Source of the DNA: Cocos nucifera
Lineage: Eukaryota; Streptophyta; Magnoliopsida; Arecales; Arecaceae
Assembly: GCA_006176705.1 (NCBI GenBank)
Contig: QRFJ01005784.1
Span: 62,001-126,000, forward strand
Length of the DNA stretch: 64,000 bases
Direction of reading: 5' to 3'
A program made the position numbers and the translations under genes. Shown here in pieces: positions 24,401 through 39,400 of this stretch; within the stretch, counting starts at the first letter, position 1, and each line of letters starts with the position of its first letter. The notes beneath the pieces are model-generated. The model searched no databases. It worked only from the letters and a program-made list of their open reading frames with translations, and was not told where the DNA came from.

Positions 24401-27400
24401 AACAGGAGGTGAGAGAGACAGAGGGGGGGGGGGGGGGGTGTGGAGAATGGAGGATCGAGGGCCTCAGAGCGGGGAGGCTTAGGAGGTTTTTAAGGAACAA
24501 ACTGTCATGATCAGCCAAACCATCCCGGTTCTTGACCAGCTCTAGTTGGCTCAGCGTACCTTGAGGTGGACATTCTCTGCAAAATCCCCTAATTTCAATA
24601 AGCTTTCACCTAGTACAATCAACTTACACATTCTTTTGTGCAGTATGATACTAAAGTTATCATCAATATATGATGGACACATATCCCTAAGCTATGATTG
24701 ATGAGCCAGCCCATCTAATGGTTGTGACTTGTGAGGTCAGTTATAGGTGTTACATAAACAGAATGCCTGACCTTTCTACACATATTCTTCATTATCCATC
24801 TAAACTATAGAATACATGCTACATTATTAGTTTCACCTATAAATACAAACATCAAGATGCTAATGAGGTTCATGATAATGTTATACACATACCACACTAT
24901 GATGCTGACTAGTTATGCATCGACTATCTATGTTAAGCCTTATATTTTTATTAAATATGAGTATTTCATTTTCATGCATTATAATCTAAATATTAGTCAT
25001 GAAATCTGACAGCAAGAAAACTTGGAAATATTGAAACCATTACATATTACACATAACTAACATATATAGATACAGCCAAGATATATACCACATTATAAAA
25101 TGAACATGACAATAACAGCATGGTGCCTAATGGTCTTGAATAAGTCCCAACTTTGTTTCTTACACTTGTCTCACTTCTGTTGATTAATATAGGTTTTTGA
25201 TCAATCTATTTAGTCTATATTTTAAACGTTCCGCATCAAAAATCATTTCCTGACTAAGTTTTAACCAGTTTCAACAACAACTTCAACCACAATAATGGCC
25301 AAAGTATTAATTTTAGATTTCTTGCATTCTTAAGCAATCTAAATTCATCCACACCCTCTTAAGAATATTCTAGAGACTTTCATTTTTTTTTTTCCAATTT
25401 AATGTTCTCCAACATCCATTATGTAGCAAGCAATAGAAAACTTTTCTGGTACAACGTCATACATTTTGCTATATAAAAGACTTGTTTTGCCTAGTATTTG
25501 TGGATGCCTTATATTGGTTGTCTTGGCATCTCAATACATATCGGATACTAAACCACAGCTTAGATACATGTTACATACTTATTTTAAATATCCTACATTT
25601 TATGATTAGAGAAAAGCTTTGGGCACTTTCCACATGACCAAGATAAAGGATGGGGTTCCTCTTTTTTTAAATTTCTATGTACATGTTAACCTTTTCATAA
25701 TAGGAATGATGGATGGTGGCGTTGATCTTACTGTATGGAATATAACATGGATTTCAATGATTACTTAATGATGTGTTCAGACAGTTAATCTATGGATGAT
25801 AGACTTTGGTACCACCGTGGTTGCTGGTAATGCATCTTACGGGGCAGCATGCAGAGATGGAACCAAAAGGGCTTGGGTCTTTTTCTGGAGGGAGTGGTGG
25901 GGGGTTGCCCCCATTAATTCTAAGAAGACCCTTTTAAATGTATAAATAGGAATCTCAGATGCCCTTTTGGCAGGGGGCGGATAAGATGAGCCTCAGAAAC
26001 TCACATTTTATAATTAAAAAATTGGCCAAGATATGGGCGGAGTGGGAAGTCCAATTTCTTGATAGCTAAAAGGCTATCAAGAAGCATTGAAAACACCCTT
26101 TAAAATTGAACTGCAGCATCCTTGCATTTTACAGATTCTCTTTTCCTCTTTTAACCTCCTTTATCGGATGACTTCTATTTAAATTTTAATATAGGATTGT
26201 AGCTTCTATTTCTTTATACTTAAACTTTTTTTTTTTGAGAAAATAAAAATAATTGACATGGCTTAGACATCTCCTATTCTCCTTCAAGCACTTCTCAATA
26301 AAAATTTTAAGCAGCTTTTGGGAGGTAGGTCCAATGCAAGAGTGGTGGAGTAGGCAGCCTTCCTTAACAGCTAAGAGAAACATGCCATGATGATGACCAG
26401 CATTCTCTAACATGACCAAATACCCATATAACTTGTGAAGTCTATGTTTAAACATTTCTAGCTTTAAAATCTTATTAAGTCAACGTACCATAAATTATTT
26501 ATTGACTGATGTATGCATATACAGACGTGTTGCACATACAAGTGAATGGTTTTGTTATTGAGGAATTTTTAAATTATTAACTGAGGAATTTTAATATCAA
26601 CAACAAAAATTGGGATTTTTAAAATACAAAAATTTGGATTTATTATGTTTATTATGTAAATTAACTAATGCCATATTTGTGCTTCATGAGGTAGACAATG
26701 TAATTCATATCACCCATTGGATATTTCTACATGCATTTCCCTTGCATTTTCTTCATTTTTCAAAGCTTGTTCTTTATATTTTTCATTTTTTAAAAAAATT
26801 TATTACTATTTTGCATCTACATGCAAGTTAAAATTGCATGATAAACTGATTGGACTGATAGACATCTGATTGGGTTGAATTTTCACCTTCAAGATTATTT
26901 ATTGACTTATCCGTTTGTTCTTTTCAAATGAAAAATATTTTAATTGTTAAATTCAGACAAGATCAATATGACAAGTTTGTAATAATCCCCACTCCTAACT
27001 CCCCCAGAAAAAGAAAATCCCAAGACAACCACTGACAACAGGACCTTGTTAAGCCTGTGCCAAGACCTATCACAAGTTCACACATGTCAATCAGGTACGA
27101 GCATTACTTTCTAAATCCTTGGTTAGACCCATTATGCTTTACAGAATGCTTTTCTAGATACATGCTTAAAGAATATTTATATATTGACATCTCGCAGCAA
27201 TAAGGTATCCTCTTTTTTCAAGATTTACAATATTAGCATATCCATGGTTAATATTTGTTAAAAAATTAGTAGTTATTGACAAAAGCAATATTGATCAATA
27301 TGGAAATGGCTTCAAGGCATGCTGCAATGCCACTATCCTTAAGGCTTTATTCGCCCCCACCAGTAGTGCAACAAGATTGTATGCAAGAGCCTTGAGGATA

Positions 27401-30400
27401 CAATGAAGCCCACGTTTGTCGGTACTTTACACATAGCAACAACAAACCACTAGAACACCCCGGTATGCAGAATTGTTTAACTCTAGTGATGCCTTCTGCA
27501 GCAAACACCACTAGAGACGATCCCTATTATTCAGAGAATGGTAGAGAGAATGGTGTTGTTGTTGTTTCCCAATCATTAGGATTAAATATTTATAGAAAAT
27601 GGATAGACACTTAACTACCGAATAGTTGCAATCATTTACAACTTTCAAATAGTTGCATCTGTCCATAATATTTAGTTTGAATTTCAAACAAAATTTCTAA
27701 AAATACAAATAAAAAAATATATTCTTCAATCCGGCGCATCGCGGCCCGCGTGCCCAAGTGCCAAGTGCCATCTTTTGACCATTAAATATTTAAGGTCGCA
27801 TAGATAGCTTACGTATTAGGCTAGCCTATCTAGTATCCATCCAATCTAGATTTCAACATGGAGAATTCTTTATATACTAGTAAGACTAATTCTCCATATC
27901 CAATATGGGACTAATCTTTTGTGGATAACTCTTATCTCAATTTGGTTCACACAAAATTTGGTCCCACAAGATTCTCTCTATATATATTTAAATTTTGTAA
28001 ATAAAATTTCAACATTCCCCCACTATTTTCAAAAAATGAATGTTGACCACATGATTGATTTTGATGATTGTCAAACTTTGAGTGTTTAAGTATTTAACCA
28101 TGTGTTTCAAGAATGTATGTCCAAGTGCTCAAGTTAAAATTATAAATTTATCAAGTTGGAGATCAAGAAAAAATGACAAGAGGCAAAATCATAATTTTAC
28201 AAAGTTGAAGAAAATCTATTTCGGAAGCCTCAAGAACAAGCTTAGAAAATTTTTGATCTTTTGGAGGCAGTCCTATGATTTTTGGATGCATAAATTGGAA
28301 GAAAATCAAGTTTTAGCAAAAGGATCAACCCAAGGAACGACTCCTAGGTCATCTCCTTTCGAAATGAGCTATTCAGCACACAATATAGGCCAACCCACTC
28401 TGAGACTGAGCCGACCTAATCTCAGTAGAAACAAAAGACAGAAAGTGCAGAAAGCCAATTTTTTAAGACCCAGGAAACTAAGCCGACCCAGCTAAAAACT
28501 GAGCCAACCCAATCAAAAACTGAGCCGATTTAGTGATCGTAACAGGATTTTTCTAACGGCCATTTCTCCACTCCAACGGCTATTTCAAGGCTTCTAACAG
28601 CTAGAATTGATCCTCCAGCCATCACAAAGAATATAAAAGGCTAGAGAAACATTTGGAAAGTAAGATTAAGTGGATTGAAAGTAGAAATCATTCAAATTGT
28701 GAGGTTCATTGAATATCTAAAGGAAAAGAGAGAAAAGAAAAGACTTTGTGCATCAAATTCCGAGAGCTTCCAAGTGTGATCATCCTTATTCATTCAAGCT
28801 TCCTCTCAGCCTTCAAAGGAGAGAATACAAAACTTCAAGCGCCATCTTTTAGCCTCTTCATCAAACTTCAAAAAGAGTTCTTTTTCTTTTTGTTTTTTGT
28901 GCTGAATTCTTATACTTGTATTTTTATTTCTTTACAAGTTTCTTTGGAAAAAAGAAACTTGGGGTGTGGGTTGGTCCAAGCCAAAAATTGGACAGTGTAA
29001 AGATTGTGATTGGTGCTCCTAGGTTAAAATCAACCGGCTTGATAGTGAACCCGAAAAAACTATCGATGTAGGGTTGTGGTTAGTAAGCCCGGCAAAACTA
29101 ACTGAATTTGTTTGTGATCCTGGGTTAAAATAAACGCACTATAATCTAGAATTATAGAAAAATTCTTAAGAAGAGCTTGGAGAGTGGACGTAGGTGCAGG
29201 GTTACACCGAACCACTATAAAATCTGTGTTTGTATTGTAGTTTTGCTTTCCTTGCTTTCTTTATTTGCTTTATATATTTGCATTATCTAGTTATTTTTAA
29301 TTCCGCTGCTACACCTTGCTTATTCACCACAAGCATTCAAGTTCTTTTAATTAGAATCACATATTTGCATTAGAGTTTAAATTAGCCAATTTTTTTTATA
29401 TAAACCCAATTCACCCTCCCTCTTGGGTAGCCATCCTTGGGCAATAAATGCTATCAGAGCAGGTGCTCTGTTATTAGTTGTTGACCTAATCGTCAAGAGC
29501 TAAAGATCTTAGTAATCCAAAATGAAATATTTTTTTAATGATGGACATTCTATAGATAGACCCCCATTGTTTGATGGCTCAAATTTTACTTATTAGAAAG
29601 CTAGGATAAAAGTCTTCATACAAGTATATGACTATAATTTATGAAAGATTATTGTCAATGGCCTCCACACACACAATGCATTGATTGTTGATAAAAAAAT
29701 AATCCAACTAAATGCTAAGGCCATGAATATACTCTATTGCTCTTTGGACTTAAATGTGTTTGATGAAATTTCTTCAAGTATTTCAGCAAATCAAATATGG
29801 GAGAAATTGGAAACAACTTATGGGAGAGCAAATCAAAAATAAGCATCAAGCTCCCAAGAAGAAAAAGCAGCTCACCCCAACTCATGCCTTATGGTGCATG
29901 AAGATGAAAAGAAGAAAAGAAAGAAACAAAAGAAAAAAAAATAATGATTAAGGGGGAGCAAGGCAAAGAAGAGAATGAGAAAGAGGAGGAAGATATAGCA
30001 AGTTGTTGCCTCATGGCTCAAAATGATAAGGTATATCATGAATACTCTCCTAAATTTTCTTTTAATGAATTATATGAAGCCTTTAATGAGTTAATGGATG
30101 AACACAAAAAGATAAGACTAAAGAATAAAGAACTTAAAAAATCTAATCTTTCTTTGGTTGAACAAAAAGACAAGATTTTAAGTGAAAAAGATCTATTAAA
30201 AAATATAGAAAATATGAAAAAAAAGGAAGATTTCTTAAAACAAATTAAAACTCTAACTAAGAAAAAGATGAATATAATTAAATCTGAAAAATCCTTACTT
30301 AAAGAAAAAGAAAGATTTTCAAAATCTGAAAAATCTATGATTGAAAAAAATCTTAAGTTGAAAGAAGAAATTAATAAACTAAGATTTTCTGTTAAAGAAA

Positions 30401-33400
30401 AGAGTAAATTTGATAATCTCTTTTGGAAGAAAATATCAAACTAAAGAGAGAAATTGAAAGCTTAAAGTTCAAGATTGAAAAGTTTATGATTGGATCTCAA
30501 AAGCTTTAAGTTATATTAAACAATCAAAGGGTTGTTTTTGATAAATCTGAAATTGGCTATAACTCATTAAGAAAACAAAAGGTTGTCAAAAACATGTTCA
30601 ACAAAGCTTCAACTAAAAATCATTCATTTAAGTGCTTTAAATGCAATAAAGTTGATCATAAAATTTCTAAATGTAATGTTAAAAGAAATGGGCAAATATC
30701 TATTAAACAAATTTGGATTCCAAAAGGAACCTTGAGCACTAACTCCAATGGACCCAAGAAAGCTTGGGTACCAAAAATTATAAATTGATTTTGCAGGTAT
30801 ACCAAGGATCCAATGAAATAAAAGAGGAAAATTCTTTGAATGGATGCCTTAAAAATGAACTAAGATGGGTGATGATTGGTAAACTTTAGATCTTTCTTAC
30901 ATCACACCATCAATAATTATTTTATTGAATGTATTGACTTTAATGATTTATAAATATATATGCATATGATGATTTCTTTTATATTTTGATAAGTATAATT
31001 AATTTTGATACTTGCAATGATTGAATGTTTTGATTTTTATATTAATATGCTCTCTCTATACATCTTGCTATGGATGAAACGGTTTTATCTTGAAATTCAG
31101 GATGACATTTTAAGCTCCCCATATCAATTTTATAATTGACGAATTTAATTTAAAACATGCTTAGTTGGGTTTGAATGTTTTAATTGCTAAATCCACAAAA
31201 GAAACTAATTTTTGACATTCCCTCCATTAGATGCTAAATTATCAATTTTTTTCTAAAATTTTACATGACTTAAGTACTTGAAGATTAAACATTCAATCAT
31301 AAAAGATCAAGTGCTTGAAGGATTAATTTGCATTGCATCTTAGTTTTTATCTTAAGGAATTGAAATTTTCTAGTTGAACCAAATCCCATAGAACCATTAT
31401 CTAGATTCTCCTTAATTTGATTTGAATTTAACTGATTCATCCTTTTTTATCAAAGACTTCAGCGATTGATATCAAATAAATCATTATTATCTTGCATTCT
31501 ATTGCTTTATCTTTGACAAAAAGAAGAAAATATCCTTGCATATAATATGGTCTACATGAATATATTTTTGAGACAAATTATAAGATTGCTATATTAATGC
31601 TTCAAATTGATTGATACTACTTAAGAAGAAAAAGAGATGTTTTCGGAAAAAAATTAAACAAATCTCTTTATGATTTTCTTTTAAAGCCAAATATTTAAAG
31701 AGAATTTTAGTTTTATTCATTTGGGATTAGATAGCTTATAATATGCCTTATATTTTATTGATTTATCTTTTGGCAAAAGAATAGTTGCTTTATCTCACAT
31801 ATGAATTTTCATGGTTATATTCTTGCTATTATAACATTTGAGATAAATTCTTGGGATACATTTTTAAATGATTTACTTTAATATCAAAGTGAAGAGAAAT
31901 ATTTTCAAGACTATATTATTCAAATTTTTGAAGCCTAAAGTTCTTATTAATTAAAATTAAAAAGTACATCTACATGGCATACTATTGGATTTTTAATGGA
32001 TTATTACCATTGTAAACATCTTTTGAAATAAATGAAAAGTAAATTCTTTTAAAAAAAAAATTAGTTTCTACATGAGTGAATATTATGTTTATTTGAATTG
32101 AATGCATACTTTAATACTTAATTCACTCAATTGATGCTTGTTCTCTTAAAATTATGTTTAATTTTAAAATAGCTTTGTTTGCAAAAGTAAAGGAGAGAAA
32201 ACACCAAAGATAAAATAATTACTTAATTGGTATCAATCAAATTTAAAAATCTAAGCTTAAAAGATAAATTTGTATTAATTAAAGGTTAATATGGTATCAA
32301 TTAAACGTGCTTAACTTAAAAGAAAAAGAGGGAGTAACAAAAATTGTAAAGCTTAAGCATGCAAATTTTAAAAAAGAAAAATGACAGATAATACTAAAGA
32401 ATGAATATATATACAAATATCATTTTGATAATCTAAATTTAAAATATGCTTATTTTAAAATACAAAAGGAGAGAAAGTTGAAAAGTAAATTAATCCAGCT
32501 ATTAGTACGAAAAGTAGGGGGAGAGATTTTCTGATTTGATTTGATTGAAAATTTTTATGAACTTTTGATCTAAAATTCTTAATCAATTAACTTATTTTGA
32601 GTCTTATTAATTTTAAACTTTCCATCAAATACTTTTTCTTTTCAATTTGCGCTTTCATGTATTTATTCAATTTGATTTACTTGATTTAAAGTGCTATCAG
32701 ATAAACAAATTATTCTTCAATGTTAAAAATCATTTAAAGTGGTATCATTAATATGCTGGTTTCATATTTTCATTTGCATGATTATTCTTGATAATTAATT
32801 GGAGTTAAATTAAATTGAAAACATATTCTCACTCTAAGAAATAAATTTCTAAACTTAATTTTGGAATTCATTTGAAAATTCGAATTTGATACTAAATTTC
32901 TGACGTGCATTGCAAAATTCTTATGAATTATTTGTATTGAAGCAATTTTTACTCAAAGCAATAAATTTAAAAATGTGACTATCATTTGCTTTGATACTAT
33001 TTATTTTACTTTACTCGATATATTTTCGAAACATATCTTTTCCAAACTTAATTGGCTAAAATTTCTTAAGAAAAGGAAAGATTGAATATTAAAGTGCATA
33101 TTATACTTGATTTCATGGTTAAATCTTTTGAAAAGCTCTGTTCTTCTTAAAGCTTAAAAGTGTATATTTAAAAATCTGATTAAATGATCATATTCACTCA
33201 AAAAGAGAGAGAGTCTTTAATATTTGAATTCAAGCTAATTTTTGAAAAGAAAGAAATATTCATTCAAAAGGAGAGATGATTTCTTTGATTTGACTTTATG
33301 AATTTAATACTTCTCTCAATTTAATGTCTTGATGTTGATTTTGATGATTTTTCCTGTTCTTTTCCATGAGCTTTTTGCTATTGTCAAAAAGGAGAAATAT

Positions 33401-36400
33401 ATTGAGTATATGCTTAAAAAATTAATACTTAAGAAACTCAATGAATTTCATGCTTGGAACTTTAATACTCATTGATTTGAATTGAAATATTATTTTGATA
33501 TGAGTATATAAATTATATGAAATATTAATTGGAGCTTTCATGAAGTGTGTATTTATGTTTATGTATATTATCACTTCATGACTTTATACTAGCCAATTTA
33601 TTGAAACATATTAAATTATATTTCAATGCATATACTAAAAGTTTTGCAATCATCAAAAAGAGGGAGATTGTTGACCCCATGATTGATTTTGATGATCGTC
33701 AAACTTTGAGTGTTTAAATATTTAATCATGTATTTCAAGAATAGATGTAGGTCTTTCTAGATGTTCAAGTTAAAATTATAATTTTATCAAGTTAGAGATC
33801 AAGAAAAAGTGACAAGAGGCAAAATTATAATTTTATAAAGTTGGAAAAAATATGTTTCGAAAGCCTCAAGAACAAGCTTAGAAAATTTCTGATCTTTGGA
33901 GGCAGTCTCATGATTTTTGGATGCATAAATTGGAAGAAAATCAAGTTTTAGCAAAAGAATCAACTCAAGGAACGACCCCTAGGTCATCTCCTTTCAAAAT
34001 GGGCTGTTCAGCACGCATGGCATGCAATCTAGGCCAACCCAGTATGAGACAGCCGACCTAGTCTCAGTAGAAGCAAAAGATAGAAAGTGCAGAAAGCCAA
34101 TTCTTCAAGACTCAAGGAACTGAGCCAACCCAGCTATAAACTGAGCCAATCCAGTAATCGTAACAGCTAGTTTTCTGCAGCTTTTTCTAACGACCATTTC
34201 TCCACTCCAATGGCTATTTCAAGACTTCCAACAGCTAGAACTGATCCTCCAGCCATCACAAAGAGTATAAAAGGCTAGAGCAACATTTGAAAAGCAAGAT
34301 TAAGTGGTAGAAATCATTCAAATTGTGAGATTCATTGAATATCTAAAAAAAAAAGAGAGAAAAGAGAGGAGCTATTTCTCCACTCCAACGGCTATTTCAA
34401 TGCTTCCAACGGCTAGAACTGATCCTCCAGTCATCACAAAGAGTATAAAAGGCTAGAGAAACATTTGGAAAGTAAGATTAAGTGGATTGAAAGTAGAAAT
34501 CATTCAAATTGTGAGGTTCATTGAATATCTAAAGGAAAAGAGAGAAAAGAGAGGACTTTGTGCATCAAATTCAGAGAGCTTCCAAGTGTGATCATCCTCA
34601 TTCATTCAAGCTTCCTCTCAGCCTTCAAAGGAGAGAATACAAAGCTTTAAGAGCCATCTTTCAGTCTCTCCATCAAACTTTAAAAAGAGTTTTTTCTTTT
34701 TATTTTTTGTGCTGAATTCTTATACTTGTATTTTTGTTTCTTTACAAGTTTCTTTGGAAAAAAGAAACTTGGGGTGTGGGTTGGTCCAAGCCAAAAATTG
34801 GACAGTATAAAGATTGTGATTGGTGCTCTTAGGTTAAAATCAACCGGATTGATAGTGAATCCGAGAAAACTATCGATATAGGATTGTAGTTGGTGAGCCC
34901 GGCAAAACTAACTGGATTTGTTTGTAATCTCGGATTAAAACAAATGCACTGTAATCTAGAATTATAGTAAAATTTCCAAGAGCTTGGAGAGTGGATGTAG
35001 GTGCGGGGTTGCATCGAACCACTATAAAATCTGTATTTGTATTGTAGTTTTGCTTTCCTTGCTTTCTTTATTTACTTTATATATTTGCTTTATCTAGTTG
35101 TTTTTAATTCTGCTACTACACCTTGCTTATTCACCATAAGCATTCAAGTTCTTTTAATTAGAATTACATATTTGCATTAGAGTTTAAATTAGCCAAATTT
35201 TTTTTATATAAACCCAATTCACCCCCCTCTTAGGTAGCCATCCTTGGGCAACAATGAAGATCTTCAACAATTTTGAAATCTTATGTATACATGGAAGTGT
35301 CTTGCAATTGAACCTCCACTTAGTGAAAATATTTTTAATAGTCAGAATTGAATGGTAGACATGCTTTGAACCATCAATTCTATACCGGCTACTTCAAAAC
35401 ATATTCACACATAAGACTTTAGCACCAGCTAATGTTCAGCATCTCGCTGACGCTATTATGGCCATGTGTTTGTATCCAATTCATGAGTGTTGTAGGAACC
35501 AAGCCCTTAATTCCTAGAAGCGGCCACACTTCCACTCATATAGGTAGGCTTTTAGTACTCCTGTTACTAAGCACTTTCTATAGCTACTTGCTATAAGCCT
35601 ATTAAGAACTTAAAGCTCATCCTTCCTTCATACTACGGGTACCGAGCACTTGCTTTACTTGGGATATAATATGATTCATGCTCCAATCATCATATAATGT
35701 ACTTTGTCTCATTGAACTCAAGACTTAATGTAACATTAAGCATTAAGTTGAGCTTCCATTATTGATGATTTTTTTAATTTGGACTTGAGACCCATCCTCT
35801 TTGATGTCTTATAGATCAAATCCCTTGTTAGACCTTTGGTCAACGGATCAGCCAAATTGACTTGATCTAACATAATTAATGGTTATTACACCATCACTGA
35901 TCAATTGTCTAACATAACTATGCCTTAAACTAATATGCCTTGATTTTTCGTTATATACTTGACTGTAGGCTCTAGATAATGTTGATTCACTATCATAGTG
36001 AATTGACATTGGCGACATAGGTTTAGGCCACCATGGAATTTCATATAATAAATCTCATAACCATTCAACCTCTTTACTTGCTGATCCTAAAGCAACAAAT
36101 TCCGCTGCCATGGTAGAATCTGCAATACATGTTTGTTTCTTGGACCCCCAAGAAATTGCACCTCCACCAAGCAAGAAGACCCGACCACTTTTAGATGCAT
36201 GGTCATCTCTATCTGTTATCCAGCTTGCACCTGTATATCCTTCTAATACTGAAGGATATCCACGATACTAAATGCCATAGTCCATAGTTTTCTTTAAATA
36301 TTTTAGAACTCTTCTTACCACGTGCCAATGAATATTACTTGGATTACCAGTGTATCTACTTAATTTTCCAATAGCAAATGCAATATCAGGCCTAGTACTT

Positions 36401-39400
36401 GTCACTGCATACATTAAGCACCCAATAACTCTAGCATATTCTAATTGTGTAACAGACATGTCTGAATTTGGTACTAACTTAATACTAGAATCAAATGGTG
36501 TTGATACAACTGCACAATCTAAATGATCAAGTTTCTTTAGCACCTTTTCTATATAATAAGACTGAGATAAAGTTATACCATCACTATCTCTAATTATTCT
36601 TATTCGAAGAATAATATCTGCAACACCCATATCCTTCATAACAAAACTACTAGACAAAAATTGTTTGGTAGTTTCCACTTATTCTAAATCAGTACCAAAT
36701 ATCAATATGTCATCTACATACAGACATATGATAATACCTTTGCAATTACTAAATTTACTATAGACACTTATTAGACCGACTGATGCTAAAACCATTGGCA
36801 AGTACTACTTGATAAAATTTTTGATGCAATTGTTTTAGCGCTTGTTTTAATCCATATAAGGATTTAATAAGTTTGCAAACCTTATGCTCTTGACCTAGAA
36901 CAATAAACCCTTCCGGTCGTTCCATATATACCTCTTCCTCCAATTCACCATTTAAATTTGGTGAATTATCAAGTTATGGATAGAGGCTAGTGCTATCAGC
37001 ACTCTAATAGTAGTGATTCTAGCCACTGGAGCATAAGTATCAAAATAATCAAGTCCTTGTTTTTGCGCGAAGCCTTTGGCTACTAATCTAGCCTTAAATT
37101 TATCAACTGTTCCATCTACTTTCATTTTCTTTCTAAACACCCATTTACATCCATTGGATTTACAGCCAGAAGGAAGATCCACTAATTTCCATGTGTTATT
37201 TCCCATAATAGAATCCATTTCATCATTGATTGCTTCTTTCCAAAAAGCAGCATCATGAGACTTTATAGCTTCTTCATGTCTTAGGGTCATCATCCATATT
37301 GTAACAATATGAGATTTGTCTATCAGCAGCTTCTCTGGGACCTTCTATAAGGAACATAAAGAAATCTGGTCCATAAGTTTTAGCTTTCCTAACTCTTTTC
37401 GGCCTAGGCTCATGGTTTTCATCATCATTCTTTTCAGAATCTTTTCCTGGAATTGGATCAGTATTTTGTGTAATCCCTACATTGGGTTTAGGAATTTTGC
37501 TAAATCAATTTTCATCGAAGATAGCATCTCTTGACTCAATAATAGTATTAATATTTATTGAGTCATTTGATTCTATCACCATAAAACTATATGCTTTACT
37601 TCCATGTGCGTATCCTAAAAATATGCACTCTATTCCTCTTTCTCCCAACTATTTTGGTTTAGGTTCAGGAACCCGAACGATGGCCCTGCAGCCCCAAACC
37701 TTAAAATAACTTAGGTTGGGCTTTCTATTTTTCCAGAGTTCACATGAGGTCTTATTGTTCCTTTTAGTTGGAACTTTCTTTAATATATGACAAGCAGTAT
37801 ACAATGCTTCACCCCAAAAGCCTTGTCCTAGACCAAAATTAGAAAGCATGGAATTTACCATTTCCATTAAAACCCTATTCTTTTGTTCTGCCACACCATT
37901 CTGTTGTGGTGTATATGGTGCAGTTGTTTCATGTACCACTCCAATGAATTCAAAATAAGAAGGATCACAATATTCACCTCCTCTATCCGTTCTCAAACAT
38001 TTAATAAATACTTCACGTTGTTTCTCTACTTCGGACTTACATATTTTGAATTTCTGCAAAACCTCATCTTTTGAATGCAGTAAATATATATAACAGAACT
38101 TTGAAAAATCATCTATAAAAGTTACAAAAATATTTCTTTCCGCCTATGATAGGAGTATTATGTAAGTCGCATGCATCACTATGCACTAATTCAAGCAATT
38201 GTGAACATCTATCTATTTTTGGAAAAGGTTTTCTTACAATTTTTGTAAGCATGCATGTTCTACATTTATCAATATTGATATCAAAATGTGGAATTAAATC
38301 TAATCTAGACGTATCATGCATTTTCCTATAATTAACATGTCCTAAACGACAGTGCCATAAATCAGAAGAGGATTTAGCAATATAAGCAGCAACAACAACT
38401 TTATTAAGATTTAACTTGAACATCCCCTCATATAGATAGCTCTTCCCTACAAATATACCACTCTTAGAGAGTACAAACTTGTCAGCCTCAAACACAAGTT
38501 TGAAACCGTGCTTGTTCAGAAGACTACCAGACACGAGATTCTTTCTAACTTCTGGTACATAATAAACATCATTCAAAGTAAGCATTTTTCCAGAAGTGAA
38601 CTCGAGTTGCACGACGCCTTTGCCTTTTATTGCTGCAGTAGAAGCATTTCCCATATACATCACGCTTCCATCTTCTGCTGGTTGGAAGTTTTTGAACATG
38701 CTTCTATTGATGCACACGTGACGAGCTGCACCCAAGTCAATCCACCAAGCCCCATCATCTTCCATGATGTTGATTTTAAAAATCATCGCCACAAGATTCT
38801 GGTTCTGGTTAGTCTAGTTATCAATCTTCTTATTCAGCAAAAATCTGCACTCATACTTATAGTGCCCGGGTTTCTTGCAATTGTAGCAGACATCCCTTTT
38901 CTTCTTTTTCTGAGCATCCTTGCTATAGTTGCCTTTATTAGCTTGCTTGGCTTTCTTCTTTGTAGGTTGAGTAGTAGATTGCCCTTCCTCCATCACATGG
39001 ACCTTAGAGGTAAGAATATTTTGCTCTTTGTTCTGATCATCTTGCATTTGAAACTCCTCAACTTGGTGAGTATTAGCAAGATCCTCTAGAGACATCATCT
39101 TTTCTATATTTCAGATTTTTCTTGAAGTCCTTCCATGATGGAGGAAGTTTGTCAATGATGGAAGACAGCAATACAATCATCCATATTCATGTTATGACTC
39201 TTAAAATTATTAAGGATGCACTCTAATTCATAAAGTTGCTCCATTACTGATCTACCATCAATTATCTTATAATTATTAAAACGGCTAACCAAAATTTTCT
39301 TACTGGTTGCATCCTCTTTCATGTAACATGCTTCTAATTTCTCCCATAGTTCTTTTGTAGTCAGCCCTTTCTGGTACACATCAAACAGCGAATCAAACAT

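Larger units (their letters stand above)
22019..27250. other. MED23 giant intron, left part, no gene recognised
   Basis: AT-rich DNA before the copia element. It contains TACCA patches (23520-23680, 24080-24540), a 16-G run (24423-24438) and an 11-bp perfect hairpin (26056-26083). Short open frames such as 22839-23063 have no recognisable domain. Confidence 0.55.
28041..35253 (+). mobile_element. Gag-only LTR element (TR-GAG-like, related to copia SIRE/Maximus type), nested
   Basis: LTRs at 28041-29446 (TGTTGACC...GGGCAATA) and 33669-35253 (TGTTGACC...GGGCAACA) are bounded by a perfect target duplication ATGAA (28036-28040 and 35254-35258). A primer-site-like TGCTATCAGAGC (29449-29460) and a purine tract AAAAAGAGGGAGAT (33655-33668) are in place. 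The only coding content is a Gag remnant (29522-30788). The 2.9 kb after it are AT-rich and hold no protease, integrase, RT or RNase H. The element inserted about 25 bp from the copia purine tract, in opposite orientation, so it is younger than the copia element. Confidence 0.93.

Noticed and set aside
38508..39089. 193-codon plus-strand open frame
   Set aside because: It is the reverse strand of copia gag and protease.
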